A stretch of 64,000 nt of DNA. Source: Sphingomonas daechungensis (GTDB lineage Bacteria; Pseudomonadota; Alphaproteobacteria; Sphingomonadales; Sphingomonadaceae). This document shows, one piece after another, positions 50,342 through 60,393 of this stretch. The DNA lies in assembly GCF_014489495.1 (NCBI RefSeq), contig NZ_CP060780.1, forward strand, positions 744,001 through 808,000. Reading direction: 5' to 3'. The position numbers and the translations under genes were made by a program. The notes below the pieces were generated by a model. That model was given only the letters and a program-made list of their open reading frames with translations. It searched no databases and had not been told where the DNA came from. Within the stretch, counting starts at the first letter, position 1; each line of letters starts with the position of its first letter.

Positions 50342-52177
50342 ATGACGACACGCCGGACCTTTGGCCGTTCACTTCTGTGCGCGAGCGCGCTTGCCGCAAC
50401 CCTGACCGCCACGCCTGCGATGGCGCAACACGTCGATTCCATCACTGCGTTCGGCGATAGTTATGCCGACGACGGCAACCTGTTCCAGATCATTGGCTTC
50501 AACCCGGCGCCGCAGGTTTATCCGACCGGCCGCTTTTCGGGCGGGACCAACTATATCGACACCTTGTCGCAGCTGCTGAACATCCCGGTCGACAATTTCG
50601 CGATCGGCGGAGCGCTGACCGACAACACCAACACCAACGGCCCCGGCATCCCGGGTTTCGTCACGGAATGGAATGCATTCCTGGGCGGCGGCGGCGGACC
50701 ATTCCCGACGGTTTCGGGCAGCTTCGATGCCAACGACCTGGTGACGGTCTCAATCGGCGGCAACGATGCCCGCTTCTACCAGCAGCAAGGTGGCACACTG
50801 GCCGGCGCGCCCACTGCCGCGCTCGGATCGGCGGCCTTCGCGCAGGTCGGGCTCGATGCACTGGTGGGCGCTGGCGCGCAGAACATCAGCTTCCTGGCCG
50901 GAAACACCTCCATCCTGCCGGAGATCGCCAACAATCCGACCGCGCAGGCGATCCGCAATGCCTATTCGACCACATTCAACACGCAGATGCAGAGCGTGCT
51001 CGCTGGCTATGCCGCCAACGGTGTGATGGTCCACTACCTCGACCTCACTCTGGTCGGGCAGAACATCATCGCCAATCCGGCCGCCTACGGTTTCACCAAC
51101 ACGGGCGCCTGCACGCCGGCGCCGCAGTGCGTGACCGATAGCGCCTACGCCAACCAGTTCCTGTTCTACGTCGATCAACTTCACCTGACGTCGGCGGGCT
51201 TCCGCGTGGTCGGCCAGTATATCGCCACGCAATTGCAGGCGCCGCTCACCCTGGGCGCTCAGGGCGAACTCGCGCTCGATACTTCGCGCCAGTTTGGCCG
51301 GACGCTGTCGAGCCGCGTCGACCTCGGATCACCACGCGACGGCGATGTGTCGGAGGGCATGAAGCTGTTCATCGTCGGCGATACGTTCTCGCACGACGTC
51401 CCGATCAGCACCGCGAATGACCCCTACGACATCGACGGCGTGGGCGTGACGGTCGGCGCAACCTACGGGTTCGGAACGGGAGTGGTCGGCGTTGCCGGGA
51501 ATTACACGCGCCCGCGCGCCAGGTTCATTGGCGATACTGCGCGGACCGACACCGACAGCTGGCAGCTTGGCGGCTTTGGCGGGTTCGCCATTGGCGGCGC
51601 CTTCGCTCAGGGTCATCTTGGTTACGGCTGGGACAGTCACGACATCCGGCGGCAGGGTGTGGTTCAGAACATGCGGGCCAAGGCCGACGGCAGCCATTGG
51701 ACCGCCGGCGCCAAGGCCGGCTACCTGATGCCGCTCGGCGTGATGCGCGCCGGCCCGGTGGTCGCGATCGACTACGCCAAGGCAAAGGTCGACGGCTACA
51801 CCGAAACGGGCGATCCGGCGCTGACGCTGAACGTGGACTCGACGTCCGCCAAGTCGCTGGTCGGCGGTCTCGGCCTCGAGCTTCGCGGCGACTTCGACAC
51901 TTCAGACCTTTCGGTTCGGCCCTATCTGACCGGAATGCTTGAGAAGGAGCTGTCGAACGGTTCGCGCACGATGCTGTTCTCGCAGACGAGCTCACCGGGA
52001 ATCATCAATAGCTGGAACCTCGGCGATCGGCCGGACGGCATCTACGGCCGGATCTCGGGCGGCGGCACGGCGGAGATCGTCGACAACGTCACGATCAACG
52101 CCGTTCTGTCGACGACGGTCAGCCGCGACAACGGCAATGAGGTGTCCGGCCACGTCGGGTTCAACTTCGGCTTCTAG
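50342..52177 (+). CDS. GDSL/SGNH autotransporter esterase
   Basis: 611 residues: signal peptide (MTTRRTFGRSLLCASALAATL to AMAQ), an SGNH hydrolase passenger with Ser40 (FGDSYADDGN), GGND and the Asp/His pair DQLHLT, then a beta-barrel autotransporter domain from about residue 330 ending in VGFNFGF. Similar to EstA/EstP lipases displayed on the cell surface. GGGGAGGGAAATC precedes the ATG. Intact; the two L,D-transpeptidases lie on either side. Confidence 0.9.
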   Translation: MTTRRTFGRSLLCASALAATLTATPAMAQHVDSITAFGDSYADDGNLFQIIGFNPAPQVYPTGRFSGGTNYIDTLSQLLNIPVDNFAIGGALTDNTNTNGPGIPGFVTEWNAFLGGGGGPFPTVSGSFDANDLVTVSIGGNDARFYQQQGGTLAGAPTAALGSAAFAQVGLDALVGAGAQNISFLAGNTSILPEIANNPTAQAIRNAYSTTFNTQMQSVLAGYAANGVMVHYLDLTLVGQNIIANPAAYGFTNTGACTPAPQCVTDSAYANQFLFYVDQLHLTSAGFRVVGQYIATQLQAPLTLGAQGELALDTSRQFGRTLSSRVDLGSPRDGDVSEGMKLFIVGDTFSHDVPISTANDPYDIDGVGVTVGATYGFGTGVVGVAGNYTRPRARFIGDTARTDTDSWQLGGFGGFAIGGAFAQGHLGYGWDSHDIRRQGVVQNMRAKADGSHWTAGAKAGYLMPLGVMRAGPVVAIDYAKAKVDGYTETGDPALTLNVDSTSAKSLVGGLGLELRGDFDTSDLSVRPYLTGMLEKELSNGSRTMLFSQTSSPGIINSWNLGDRPDGIYGRISGGGTAEIVDNVTINAVLSTTVSRDNGNEVSGHVGFNFGF

Positions 52178-52212
52178 TCCCGCGGCTTAGCTCCACCCAA
52201 CTTGACTTCGCG

Positions 52213-52259
52213 CGCGATGAGGAGCCTCATCGCGTCCGGTGGCGCGGGCGAGCGCCCGC
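52213..52259. repeat. Two tandem hairpins after the autotransporter gene
   Basis: CGCGATGAGG-AG-CCTCATCGCG (52213-52234) is followed by GCGGGCG-AG-CGCCCGC (52244-52259); both stems are perfect with AG loops. They lie 36 nt after the autotransporter stop and before the next gene. No T-tract; could be a transcription pause or attenuator. Confidence 0.5.
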
Positions 52260-52322
52260 ACCTGCCCTGTGCGCGTCTGGAAGCGGCGCAAACCCGAGCG
52301 CCGTGACTTGGGGAGGGACATC

Positions 52323-52780
52323 GTGGCTACTGCACCATTGCGCACGCCCATGCATTTGTGGGTCGTCGGAGTTCTGTCTCTGCTGTGGAACAGCTTCGGA
52401 GCTTACGACTATTCGATGACCCGAATGCGGAACATGGATTATCTTGCCGGCATGTCGCCGCCTGGCGTCGATCCGGCAGCGATGCTGGCCTACATCGACG
52501 GCATGCCTCTTTACGCTCAGCTTGGCTGGGGTTTTGGGGTCTGGGGGCCCTGGTCGGGTCGATTGCCCTATTGCTGCGCAAGCGAGCCGCCGTTTGGGCT
52601 TTCGGGGTTTCGATTGCGGGAATGATCCTGAGTTTCGGCTACATGTTCTTCGGACCACCGATGCCGGGCAGCGAAGCCGCCGGGCCGATGAAGTACATGC
52701 CTCTGATCATCGTCATTCTGGGGCTCGCGCAATTTGCCTATGCGCGCGCCGCCGAACGCAAAGGACTTTTGTCGCACTGA
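52323..52780 (+). CDS. Small four-helix membrane protein, unknown (frame broken)
   Basis: About 152 residues. Helices near 10-25, 70-86, 90-108 and 125-142. The G run at 52543-52547 has lost one base; repair gives WGFGVWGALVGSIALLLRKRAAVWAFGV. Start GTG 52323 with GGGAGG nearby. Homologues in sphingomonads are often labelled 'sugar transporter' without evidence; I assign no function. Confidence 0.75.
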
Positions 52781-52811
52781 TGTTCGGGTGGCGCTCGCGG
52801 CGCCACCCGTT

Positions 52812-54089
52812 CTACGCCTTGCCTGCGAACATCTGCGACATCGCGAGCGCATCCCAGCCGTAAGGGTCGGGACGAAAGACGACGCCATTGTTGCTCGGCG
52901 CGACAGTCAGATAAGTCAGGTAGATCGGCACCGGCCGCGGCAACGGGAAGGTCTGCTCGTACTGCGTTGACGGCTGAGGGACACGGCCGAACACCCAGGT
53001 CGCGAAGCGGCGATAGTCCTGCAGACGCACGCACCCGTTGCTGAGCCAGCGGTCATTCTTCGCGAACAGTTCGTCATGCGGTGTATCGTGAAGGTAGATG
53101 CCGTAATCGTTGGGCATTTCGAACTTCATGTTGCGCATGGAATTCCACGGACCAGGAAGCTGCCGGACGTGGATTGTCGGCTCCTGCTTGCCCGACGCGA
53201 TCGCCTTCCAGTTGACCGTCTTCGGATCGATCACGGGAGCGTTGGGACCCCAGTCGCGCAGCACTTCGTAATGGAAGCTCTTGAAGTAGGAGAGGCCCAT
53301 CTCCTGGACCTTCTTTGCGGTCAGGCTGCGAACCAGCTCGGGCGGCACGTTCCAGTAAGGATTGGCCTTCGCATTGCGCATGATCACCGCGATCATCGGC
53401 GTCTTCGTCTTCGGCGCGCCGACGACGACCTTCATGCCGTCGACGACGCGGTCGCGATCGAAAAGGTAAGCTTCGGCTGAGCCGGAATCGACGACGACGT
53501 AGCGGTTGAACGTGCGGACGGATGGAAGCCGGAATGCACGCTCCATGTTGATGGCAATCCGCTGCTCGTAATAGCGCGAGCCGCGGTTGAGCGAAGCGAT
53601 CGTTCCCTTGCCGGCAATGCCGTCCGCGGGACCAATTCCGTGCACAGTCTGATAGCTCGCGACGGCCTGGAAGAGCTGATCGTCATAACCGCCCTGAGGG
53701 TAGAGCCCGAGCCGCTGGCGAAGCAGCTGAACCCTTTTGCCAGTCGAGCCACGCTTCAGTACCGGGCCGGCCGGGATCTTGATCTGCGGAAGGCGGCCAT
53801 ATGTCGCCTGATACTGCTGCAATCCGCGCCCAAGCTGACCGAACAGGACATTCGGAGCGCCGGACCTGCCGGCGGAGAAATCCATGCTGAACAGTCGCTG
53901 CAGCCAATTCTGCGGCCGCTGGTGGCGCCTCGCGACATTGCTCATGTCCGGATCGACGTAGACGAAGTCGATGCCCTGCTTGATCGCGCGCGGCACTGCG
54001 ACGGGCTCGTCGCCGCGGGGAGCCGCCATAGCGGGTGCAGTGCCCAGGACGGCAGCCGCACCGATGATCAAAGCAAGCGTGTTGCGCAT
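52812..54089 (-). CDS. L,D-transpeptidase YcbB-like, copy 2
   Basis: 425 residues with the same order as copy 1: signal peptide (APAMAA), peptidoglycan-binding domain (LLRQRLGLYPQGGYDDQLFQAV), YkuD domain with GIYLHDTPHDELF and LSNGCVRLQD. It is a diverged paralogue of copy 1, sharing the domain order and motifs while other stretches differ. ATG 54089 (MRNTLALII) is used; earlier in-frame ATGs exist. Intact. Confidence 0.9.
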   Translation of the reverse strand: MRNTLALIIGAAAVLGTAPAMAAPRGDEPVAVPRAIKQGIDFVYVDPDMSNVARRHQRPQNWLQRLFSMDFSAGRSGAPNVLFGQLGRGLQQYQATYGRLPQIKIPAGPVLKRGSTGKRVQLLRQRLGLYPQGGYDDQLFQAVASYQTVHGIGPADGIAGKGTIASLNRGSRYYEQRIAINMERAFRLPSVRTFNRYVVVDSGSAEAYLFDRDRVVDGMKVVVGAPKTKTPMIAVIMRNAKANPYWNVPPELVRSLTAKKVQEMGLSYFKSFHYEVLRDWGPNAPVIDPKTVNWKAIASGKQEPTIHVRQLPGPWNSMRNMKFEMPNDYGIYLHDTPHDELFAKNDRWLSNGCVRLQDYRRFATWVFGRVPQPSTQYEQTFPLPRPVPIYLTYLTVAPSNNGVVFRPDPYGWDALAMSQMFAGKA

Positions 54090-54178
54090 ACATTTTGCGC
54101 CGCTTTCGCGGCGCATTCCCCGAGCCAGTTTCAAGTTCAACTCACTGCAGTCGTTTCGGTTTCGCTTAGCTGAACCAA

Positions 54179-56373
54179 CTAGCGGCGACCACCGAAACGC
54201 GTGCGAGACTGCTTGCCGAAGCGGCCCTTTCGCGTTCCCGGCTTTCCTTCGCTCGAATTGCCGGACGGCCGCGGAGCTACGCGCTGGTCGTGGGGAATGC
54301 CGAGGTCGTCTTCCTCCAGTCGGCGGATTTCGTCGCGGAGGCGGCCGGCTTCTTCGAACTCGAGGTCAGCCGCGGCCGTGCGCATGCGTTGTTCGAGATC
54401 GGCGATATAGGCCTTGAGATTGTGGCCGACCAGGTGCGGTCGCTCGTCGTCGCCGGTGTCGACTACGACGCCGTCACGTGTCGAGACGTGCGCAATGATG
54501 TCGCTGATCTGACGCTTGATGCTCTCCGGCGTGATGCCGTGGAGCCTGTTGTACTCAAGCTGTTTCTCCCGCCGGCGGTCGGTTTCGGCAAGCGCGCGTT
54601 CGATCGATCCGGTCTTGGTGTCGGCGTAGAGGATGACGCGGCCGTCGACGTTGCGGGCGGCGCGGCCGATGGTCTGGATCAGCGACGTTTCGGACCGCAG
54701 GAAGCCTTCCTTGTCCGCGTCGAGGATCGCGACCAGCCCGCATTCCGGAATGTCGAGGCCCTCGCGCAGGAGGTTGATGCCGACGAGCACGTCATAGACG
54801 CCGAGCCGCAACTCGCGGATCAGCTCGATGCGCTCCAGCGTCTCGACGTCTGAGTGCATGTAGCGGACGCGCAGTCCGGCCTCGTGGAGGTACTCGGTCA
54901 GGTCCTCCGCCATGCGCTTCGTCAGCGTCGTGACCAAAGTGCGATAACCCTTCCGGGCGGTTTCCTTCGCCTCGTGAACGAGGTCGTCGACCTGGTCCTC
55001 CACCGGCTTGATCTCGACCGGCGGGTCGATGAGCCCCGTTGGACGGATCACCTGCTCGCTGAATACGCCGCCGTCTCGTTCATTTCCCACGGACCGGGAG
55101 TTGCCGAGACGAAGGTCGTCTGCGGGCGCATCGCGTCCCATTCGTTGAAGCGCAGCGGCCGGTTGTCGATGCAGCTCGGCAGCCGGAAGCCGTATTCCGC
55201 GAGCGTGATCTTCCGCCGATGGTCGCCTCGCGCCATCGCGCCGATCTGCGGCACGGTCTGGTGGCTCTCGTCGATGAACAGCAAAGCGTTGTCCGGGAGA
55301 TATTCGAACAGGGTCGGCGGCGGCTCGCCAGGAAGGCGACCGGTGAGGAAGCGCGAGTAATTCTCGATGCCCGCGCATGAGCCCGTCGCGGCAATCATTT
55401 CCAGGTCGAAGTTGGTGCGCTGCTCAAGCCGCTGCGCCTCCAGCAGCCGACCTTCGGCGACCAGCTCCTTCAGCCTTTCTTCCATCTCGTGCTTGATCGC
55501 GCCCATCGCCTGCTTGAGCGTCGGGCCGGGCGTCACGTAGTGCGAGTTGGCATAGACCTTCACGCTGTCGAGGCTGGCTGCCTTTTGGCCGGTCAGCGGG
55601 TCGAACTCGACGATGTCCTCAATCTCGTCGCCGAAGAAGGACACGCGCCACGCGGTGTCCTCATAGTGCGACGGGAAGATTTCCAGATTGTCGCCGCGTA
55701 CGCGGAAATTGCCGCGGGCGAAGGCCTGGTCGTTGCGCTTGTACTGCAGCGCGACGAGCTTGCGGATGATTTCGCGCTGGTCCTCGCTGCTGCCCTTCTT
55801 CAGGCTGAAGGTCATGGCCGAATAAGTTTCGACCGAGCCGATGCCATACAGGCACGAAACCGACGCAACGATGATCACGTCGTCGCGCTCCAGCAGCGAC
55901 CGCGTCGCCGAGTGGCGCATGCGGTCGATCGCCTCGTTCACCGAGCTTTCCTTCTCGATGTAGGTGTCGGTGCGTGGGACGTAGGCCTCGGGCTGGTAAT
56001 AATCGTAGTAGCTGACGAAATATTCGACCGCATTGTCGGGGAAAAAACTTTTGAACTCGCCGTAGAGCTGGGCCGCGAGAATCTTGTTCGGAGCGATGAT
56101 CAGTGCCGGCCGTTGAAGCGTTTCGATGACCTTCGCCATCGTGAACGTCTTGCCCGAGCCGGTGACGCCCAGCAGCACCTGGCTCCGCTCGCCTTCGCTC
56201 GCAGCCTCCGTCAGTTCCTTGATCGCCAGCGGCTGGTCGCCCGACGGCTCGAAATCGGACTTGATTCGGAATCGCTTCCCGCCCTCCGCCTTCTCCGGCC
56301 GTGCGGGCTTGTGCGGAACGAACGCCTCGCCCGTTTCCGGCTCGGCCAGTGTGGTGCGGATCTGAATCGCCAT
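54179..56373 (-). CDS. uvrB: Excinuclease ABC subunit UvrB (frame broken)
   Basis: Nucleotide excision repair DNA-loading subunit, about 731 residues. Walker A GVTGSGKT, beta-hairpin [12 protein letters not shown], helicase motifs LLFIDESHQ and TIGRAARN, and a C-terminal UVR motif ([30 protein letters not shown]). A base is missing near 55068-55072; one G restores [23 protein letters not shown]. The Arg-rich tail ([17 protein letters not shown]) is lineage-specific. Confidence 0.94.
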
Positions 56374-56505
56374 CGCCGTCTATATGGTCAGCGGAGGTGG
56401 CGGGAACAACCTGTGAACGGGCCCCTTGCAAACGCCGATTTTCATGTTCCGCTTTTCGGAATAGTGTGCGTCCACGACGCGCCTGGGGCGCTCACAGGGG
56501 CTGTG

Positions 56506-57050
56506 ATGAATCGACTGATTTGGATTGGACTGGCTGCGCTCGTTTCGGCGTGCGGGTCCGGCAATAAAGTGGACATGGAAAACGCGTCGGCCAGCGACGT
56601 CGCCAAGGAAATGGCGAAGAAGAATGGGGACACCGGCTTCGTCAGCCCGGGCAAGTGGCAGCAGAACGCTTCGTTGGTGTCGATGGAAGCGCCGGGCATG
56701 CCCCTCAGGTCGCCGAGGCGATGAAGAAGGCGATCGGCACGACTCAAACCCACGAGACCTGCCTGACGGCCGAGCAGGCCAAGCACCCCAAGGAAGACTT
56801 CTTCACCGGAGCGGACAAGAGCTGCCGCTACGAACATTTCAATTGGGGTGACGGAAAGATCGACATGAAGCTGGTTTGCGCTCGACCGGACGCGACCCAG
56901 ACCATGCAGATGACCGGGACCTACGAACCCAACAGCTATCAAATGGCCATGTCCGTCGCGTCGAAGGGCAGCAGCCCGATGGAAACGATGAACATGAAGA
57001 TGACCGTCGATGCCAAGCGCGTCGGGGATTGCGAGGGAAGCAAGGGCTGA
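56506..57050 (+). CDS. DUF3617 domain lipoprotein, copy 1 (frame broken)
   Basis: About 181 residues. Lipobox LVSACG gives a lipid-anchored envelope protein. The C run at 56701-56704 has lost one base; repair gives PGMPPQVAEAMKKAIG, after which ETCLTAEQA and GTYEPNSYQMAMSV fit DUF3617. The family is common in sphingomonads and of unknown function. Followed by a second copy 26 nt later. Confidence 0.8.
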
Positions 57051-57076
57051 CGTTCACAGCAAAGGGGGAGAGACCA

Positions 57077-57583
57077 ATGCAGAGAGTGCTTATCGCCGCG
57101 ACCGCGGCCTTGATGGTTTCCGCGTGCAACGAGCAGGCTCCGGCCCAGAAGCCGGTGGAAGCGCCCAAGGTTCTTGCTGCCGGGCAGTATGAGGGAACGT
57201 GGAAGGTCGATTCCATCCGCTCGGTGGACAGGACGACTCCAGCCACCAAGCTCAAGCAGGACGCCACGGGCCCCGCCACAGGGTGCGTTGCCGCCGACGG
57301 GTCGATCGATGCCGCCTTGTTCGCGGAAGGCGAGGACAAGTGCACGATCGCCAATCCCTACGTTCGCAATGGGCGGATCGGCATGGAACTGACCTGCGCA
57401 CGAAAGGGCCAGGCAGGCGAAGTTCGTGAGTCGGTAAGCGGGACCTTCGCCGGTGATTCGATCGACGCAGACGTCAGCACCACGACCTACCTCGCCGGCA
57501 CAGGGGATTACGCCATGTCGCGCAAGTTCGAGGTCAAGCGGGTGGGCGAATGCGCTCCGGTCAAACCGGAGAAAGCAGCATGA
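57077..57583 (+). CDS. Lipoprotein of DUF3617-like type, copy 2
   Basis: 168 residues. Lipobox LMVSAC; GQYEGTWKVDSIRSVD and the TGCVAADG/CTIANPYVRNGRIGMELTC blocks with paired cysteines resemble copy 1. Strong ribosome site AAGGGGGAG before ATG 57077. Its stop overlaps the next start (ATGA). Function unknown; probably envelope. Confidence 0.75.
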   Translation: MQRVLIAATAALMVSACNEQAPAQKPVEAPKVLAAGQYEGTWKVDSIRSVDRTTPATKLKQDATGPATGCVAADGSIDAALFAEGEDKCTIANPYVRNGRIGMELTCARKGQAGEVRESVSGTFAGDSIDADVSTTTYLAGTGDYAMSRKFEVKRVGECAPVKPEKAA

Positions 57584-57972
57584 TCGGCTATGTCACGGTT
57601 GGGTCCAACGATCTGGAGAAGGCGCGGGGTTTTTACGACGCGCTGATGCCGACCCTCGGAGCCGGACGAATGCTCGAGTTCGGCGACAATTTCACGATGT
57701 ACGGCACCGGGATGGGCAAGCCCGGCTTCGCCGTCTGCAAGCCTTTCAATGGCAATTCCGCCGAATGCGGCAACGGCAACATGACCGCGATCGCGTGCGA
57801 CACTCGGGCCAAGGTCGATGCGCTTTATGCCAAGGCGATGGACCTGGGCGCCACCGACGAAGGCGCACCGGGCGTGCGCGGTGAGGAAGGCGAGCAGGCC
57901 TTCTACGGGGCCTATTTCCGCGACCTCGACGGGAACAAGCTTTGCGCCTTTCGGATCGGTCCTGCCGATTGA
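57580..57972 (+). CDS. VOC-family (glyoxalase/bleomycin-resistance fold) protein
   Basis: 130 residues, beta-alpha-beta-beta-beta fold: MIGYVTVGSNDLEKARGFYDALM, then GAYFRDLDGNKLCAFRI. Of the usual metal ligands the first His is replaced by Thr here (GYVTVGSND), so metal-binding is doubtful. Coupled by ATGA to the lipoprotein. Role unknown. Confidence 0.85.
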   Translation: MIGYVTVGSNDLEKARGFYDALMPTLGAGRMLEFGDNFTMYGTGMGKPGFAVCKPFNGNSAECGNGNMTAIACDTRAKVDALYAKAMDLGATDEGAPGVRGEEGEQAFYGAYFRDLDGNKLCAFRIGPAD

Positions 57973-57987
57973 GGCATTGTGCGGGGA

Positions 57988-58884
57988 ATGACCCGCACCG
58001 GCAAAGTCCCTGTCCTCATCAACCGCGGCAGCGGACCAGCCGACCGTGGGCAATCGGAAGGCGCTGACGTTGCGCACGCGCTGGCGAAGGCTGGCGTCGA
58101 AGCGGATGTGCAGGTCATCGACGGAGCCGATATCGCGGAGGCGTCTCGCAAGGCCGTCGAGGCGGGAGCGCAGGTCGTCGTGGCCGGCGGCGGCGACGGG
58201 ACGATCAGCGCCGTCGCTCAATTCCTGGCGGGGACCAAGTCGAAGCTGGGGATCCTGCCGCTAGGGACGCTCAACCATTTTGCGCGCGACCTCGGTATCC
58301 CCAATACCCTCGAAGAGGCCGCTGCGCTGATCGCGACGGGAAAGTCTCGCGGGATCGACGTTGCGGAGGTCAACGGCCATGTGTTCATCAACAACAGCGC
58401 GATCGGCCTCTATCCGCTGATGGTTCTCGACCGCGAGATGCAGCAGAAGAAGCTCGGCCGCAGCAAGAGGCTGGCGATGCTGGTCGCCAGCGCTCGAACG
58501 CTGGCACGATTCCGGCACCGCCGCCTGACCCTGACGATCAACGACGAGGAGGCGCAAATTGACACGCCTTTGCTGTTCGTCGGGAACAACGACTATCGGC
58601 TCGACCTCGGCGCGCCCGGACGGAGGGACAGCCTGGAAGATGGCCAGCTGAGCGTGTTCGTGATGCGCAAGAAAACGCGGCGCGGACTCATTGCCGCCAG
58701 CATTCGCGCATTGCTCAACCGGACTCGCGACGACGACATGGTCCGGCTGGAGCATGTCGAGAGGCTCCGCGTCGCAAGTCGTCGCAGCCATCTGGCAGTG
58801 TCGATGGACGGCGAGGTCGCAATGGTCGCCCCGCCACTGGATTACCGGGTGCGAAAGCGGGCGCTCAACGTCATCGCGCCGTAA
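57988..58884 (+). CDS. Diacylglycerol kinase-family lipid kinase
   Basis: 298 residues. GGGDGTISAVAQFLAGT is the nucleotide-binding motif; ILPLGTLNHFARDLGIP and NNSAIGLYPLMV follow as in YegS/DgkB-type kinases. It phosphorylates a lipid or sphingosine-like base; sphingomonads make glycosphingolipids, so a ceramide-type substrate is possible but unproven. GTG 57979 is an alternative start. Confidence 0.87.
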   Translation: MTRTGKVPVLINRGSGPADRGQSEGADVAHALAKAGVEADVQVIDGADIAEASRKAVEAGAQVVVAGGGDGTISAVAQFLAGTKSKLGILPLGTLNHFARDLGIPNTLEEAAALIATGKSRGIDVAEVNGHVFINNSAIGLYPLMVLDREMQQKKLGRSKRLAMLVASARTLARFRHRRLTLTINDEEAQIDTPLLFVGNNDYRLDLGAPGRRDSLEDGQLSVFVMRKKTRRGLIAASIRALLNRTRDDDMVRLEHVERLRVASRRSHLAVSMDGEVAMVAPPLDYRVRKRALNVIAP

Positions 58885-58887
58885 GTC

Positions 58888-59145
58888 CTACTGGCCGGTC
58901 GGTGACTTGAAGGTCTCGGTCGGGCGATTGGTGCGATTGCCCATGCCAATCTTGTTCCTGGCGTCGATATCGTCCTGGCGCTGCTCCGCGGCGGTCCTGC
59001 AAACTTGCTTGACCCGCCGGCTGCCGGTCTCGCGCACGGTGCGGCACACCTTCTTCTCTTCCGCAGGCTTCGCGCCCTCGACCACGATCGGCTGAGTGTC
59101 CTGGGCGGCGGCCGCCGCAGCGATGAACAGCAAAGTCGCCAACAT
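58888..59145 (-). CDS. Small exported protein, unknown
   Basis: About 85 residues: signal peptide MLATLLFIAAAAAAQD, then a charged stretch with a repeated Cys-Arg-Thr motif (KKVCRTVRETGSR and KQVCRTAAEQRQ). The CRTVRETGSR type motif occurs in many small sphingomonad proteins of unknown role. Two cysteines could form a disulfide. Convergent with the lipid kinase gene. Confidence 0.6.
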   Translation of the reverse strand: MLATLLFIAAAAAAQDTQPIVVEGAKPAEEKKVCRTVRETGSRRVKQVCRTAAEQRQDDIDARNKIGMGNRTNRPTETFKSPTGQ

Positions 59146-59226
59146 GCCGCCAGAATCCCCGTGACCACGCATCGAGTCAACCGGATGAGCTTGCTTCTGG
59201 CAGCCTGAATGCGACAGTCTGCCGAA

Positions 59227-60393
59227 ATGAGGGGCATCGCACTGGCTTGCTTGGCGCTGACCGCGTGCACGACCGTGCCACCCGCGCCGGAAGTGTCCGT
59301 TTCGCAGGTTGGCGTCGCGTTCGACCGCACCGGCGAGGTCGGTTCCTTTGCCGACGGCTTCGCCGATCCGGCCACAAGCCGCGCGGTCACGGCCGACGAT
59401 CCGGTGCGCGTCGCTTCGATCAGCAAGCTGGTCGTCTCGATTGGAGTGATGAAGCTCGTCGAGCAGGAAAAACTCGACCTCGACATCGATGTTTCAACAT
59501 GGCTTGGATGGTCGCTTCGCAATCCGGCATATCCGGACCGGCCGATCACTCTGCGCCTGCTGCTCTCCCACACAAGCTCCGTGCGCGACTTCCATGACCA
59601 ATACGCCATCCCGCTAGGAACGTCCGTTCAGTCGGTAATGGCCGAACCGTCCAGCTGGGATCGCAAGCACGGTCCCGGCGCCGGCTATTTCACGTATTCC
59701 AACCTCAACTTTCCCATCGTCGCCTCGATCGTCGAGCGCGTCACCGGCGAGCGCTTCGACCTGTGGATGCGCCGCGAGGTGCTGCAGCCGATGAAGCTGG
59801 ACGCCTGCTACAACTGGCCGACCTGCAGTGATGCGAAAGTCGCGCGCGCGGTCGTCCTCACCCAAGCAGGCAAGCCCGTGAAGGACGACCTTGGCGGCGA
59901 GCAGCCCGATTGTCCGGTCTACGTCGAGGATGGCCCGTGTGACCTCGGGCGGTGGCATCTGGGTGATAATGGCGCACTTTATGCCCCACAGGGCGGCCTG
60001 CGGATCTCGATGCGCGACCTCGCCCGCGTCGGTCGCATGCTGCTGGGCGGTGGGACAATCGACGGCGTTCGATTGCTCACGCCGAAGTCCGTCGAGCTGA
60101 TGCTGGCGCCGGCGTGGGTCTTCGACGGGCGTAATGGCGACACCGACCATGGTTTTTACTGCACCTATGGGCTGGCGACGCAGCAGATCCCGTCCGCGAT
60201 GCGCGGTTGCCACGACGATCCGGCGGCGGACGGCATCGTTCGAAGCGGCCACGCGGGTGACGCCTACGGGCTCCGGTCAGGACTCTGGATCGATCGGCTC
60301 AATGGGACCGGAGTCGCCTATTTCGTGTCGGGCTTGTCCGATGACCCGCCGCGCGGGCGAGCGCCTTTCGCGCAGCGGAAGAGGCCGCGATGA
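59227..60393 (+). CDS. Serine beta-lactamase-family (class C-like) hydrolase, lipoprotein (frame shift at end)
   Basis: 388 residues in the visible frame. Lipobox LALTAC places it in the envelope. SxxK motif VASISKLVV, YSN (TYSNLNF) and HAG (RSGHAGDAYG) are the three active motifs of the family. It may be a D,D-carboxypeptidase, an esterase or a beta-lactamase. Near 60355-60357 a G is probably missing; repair gives PPRGASAFRAAEEAAMKRSL and continues to a stop at 60524, so the true end may be there. Confidence 0.82.
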   Translation: MRGIALACLALTACTTVPPAPEVSVSQVGVAFDRTGEVGSFADGFADPATSRAVTADDPVRVASISKLVVSIGVMKLVEQEKLDLDIDVSTWLGWSLRNPAYPDRPITLRLLLSHTSSVRDFHDQYAIPLGTSVQSVMAEPSSWDRKHGPGAGYFTYSNLNFPIVASIVERVTGERFDLWMRREVLQPMKLDACYNWPTCSDAKVARAVVLTQAGKPVKDDLGGEQPDCPVYVEDGPCDLGRWHLGDNGALYAPQGGLRISMRDLARVGRMLLGGGTIDGVRLLTPKSVELMLAPAWVFDGRNGDTDHGFYCTYGLATQQIPSAMRGCHDDPAADGIVRSGHAGDAYGLRSGLWIDRLNGTGVAYFVSGLSDDPPRGRAPFAQRKRPR

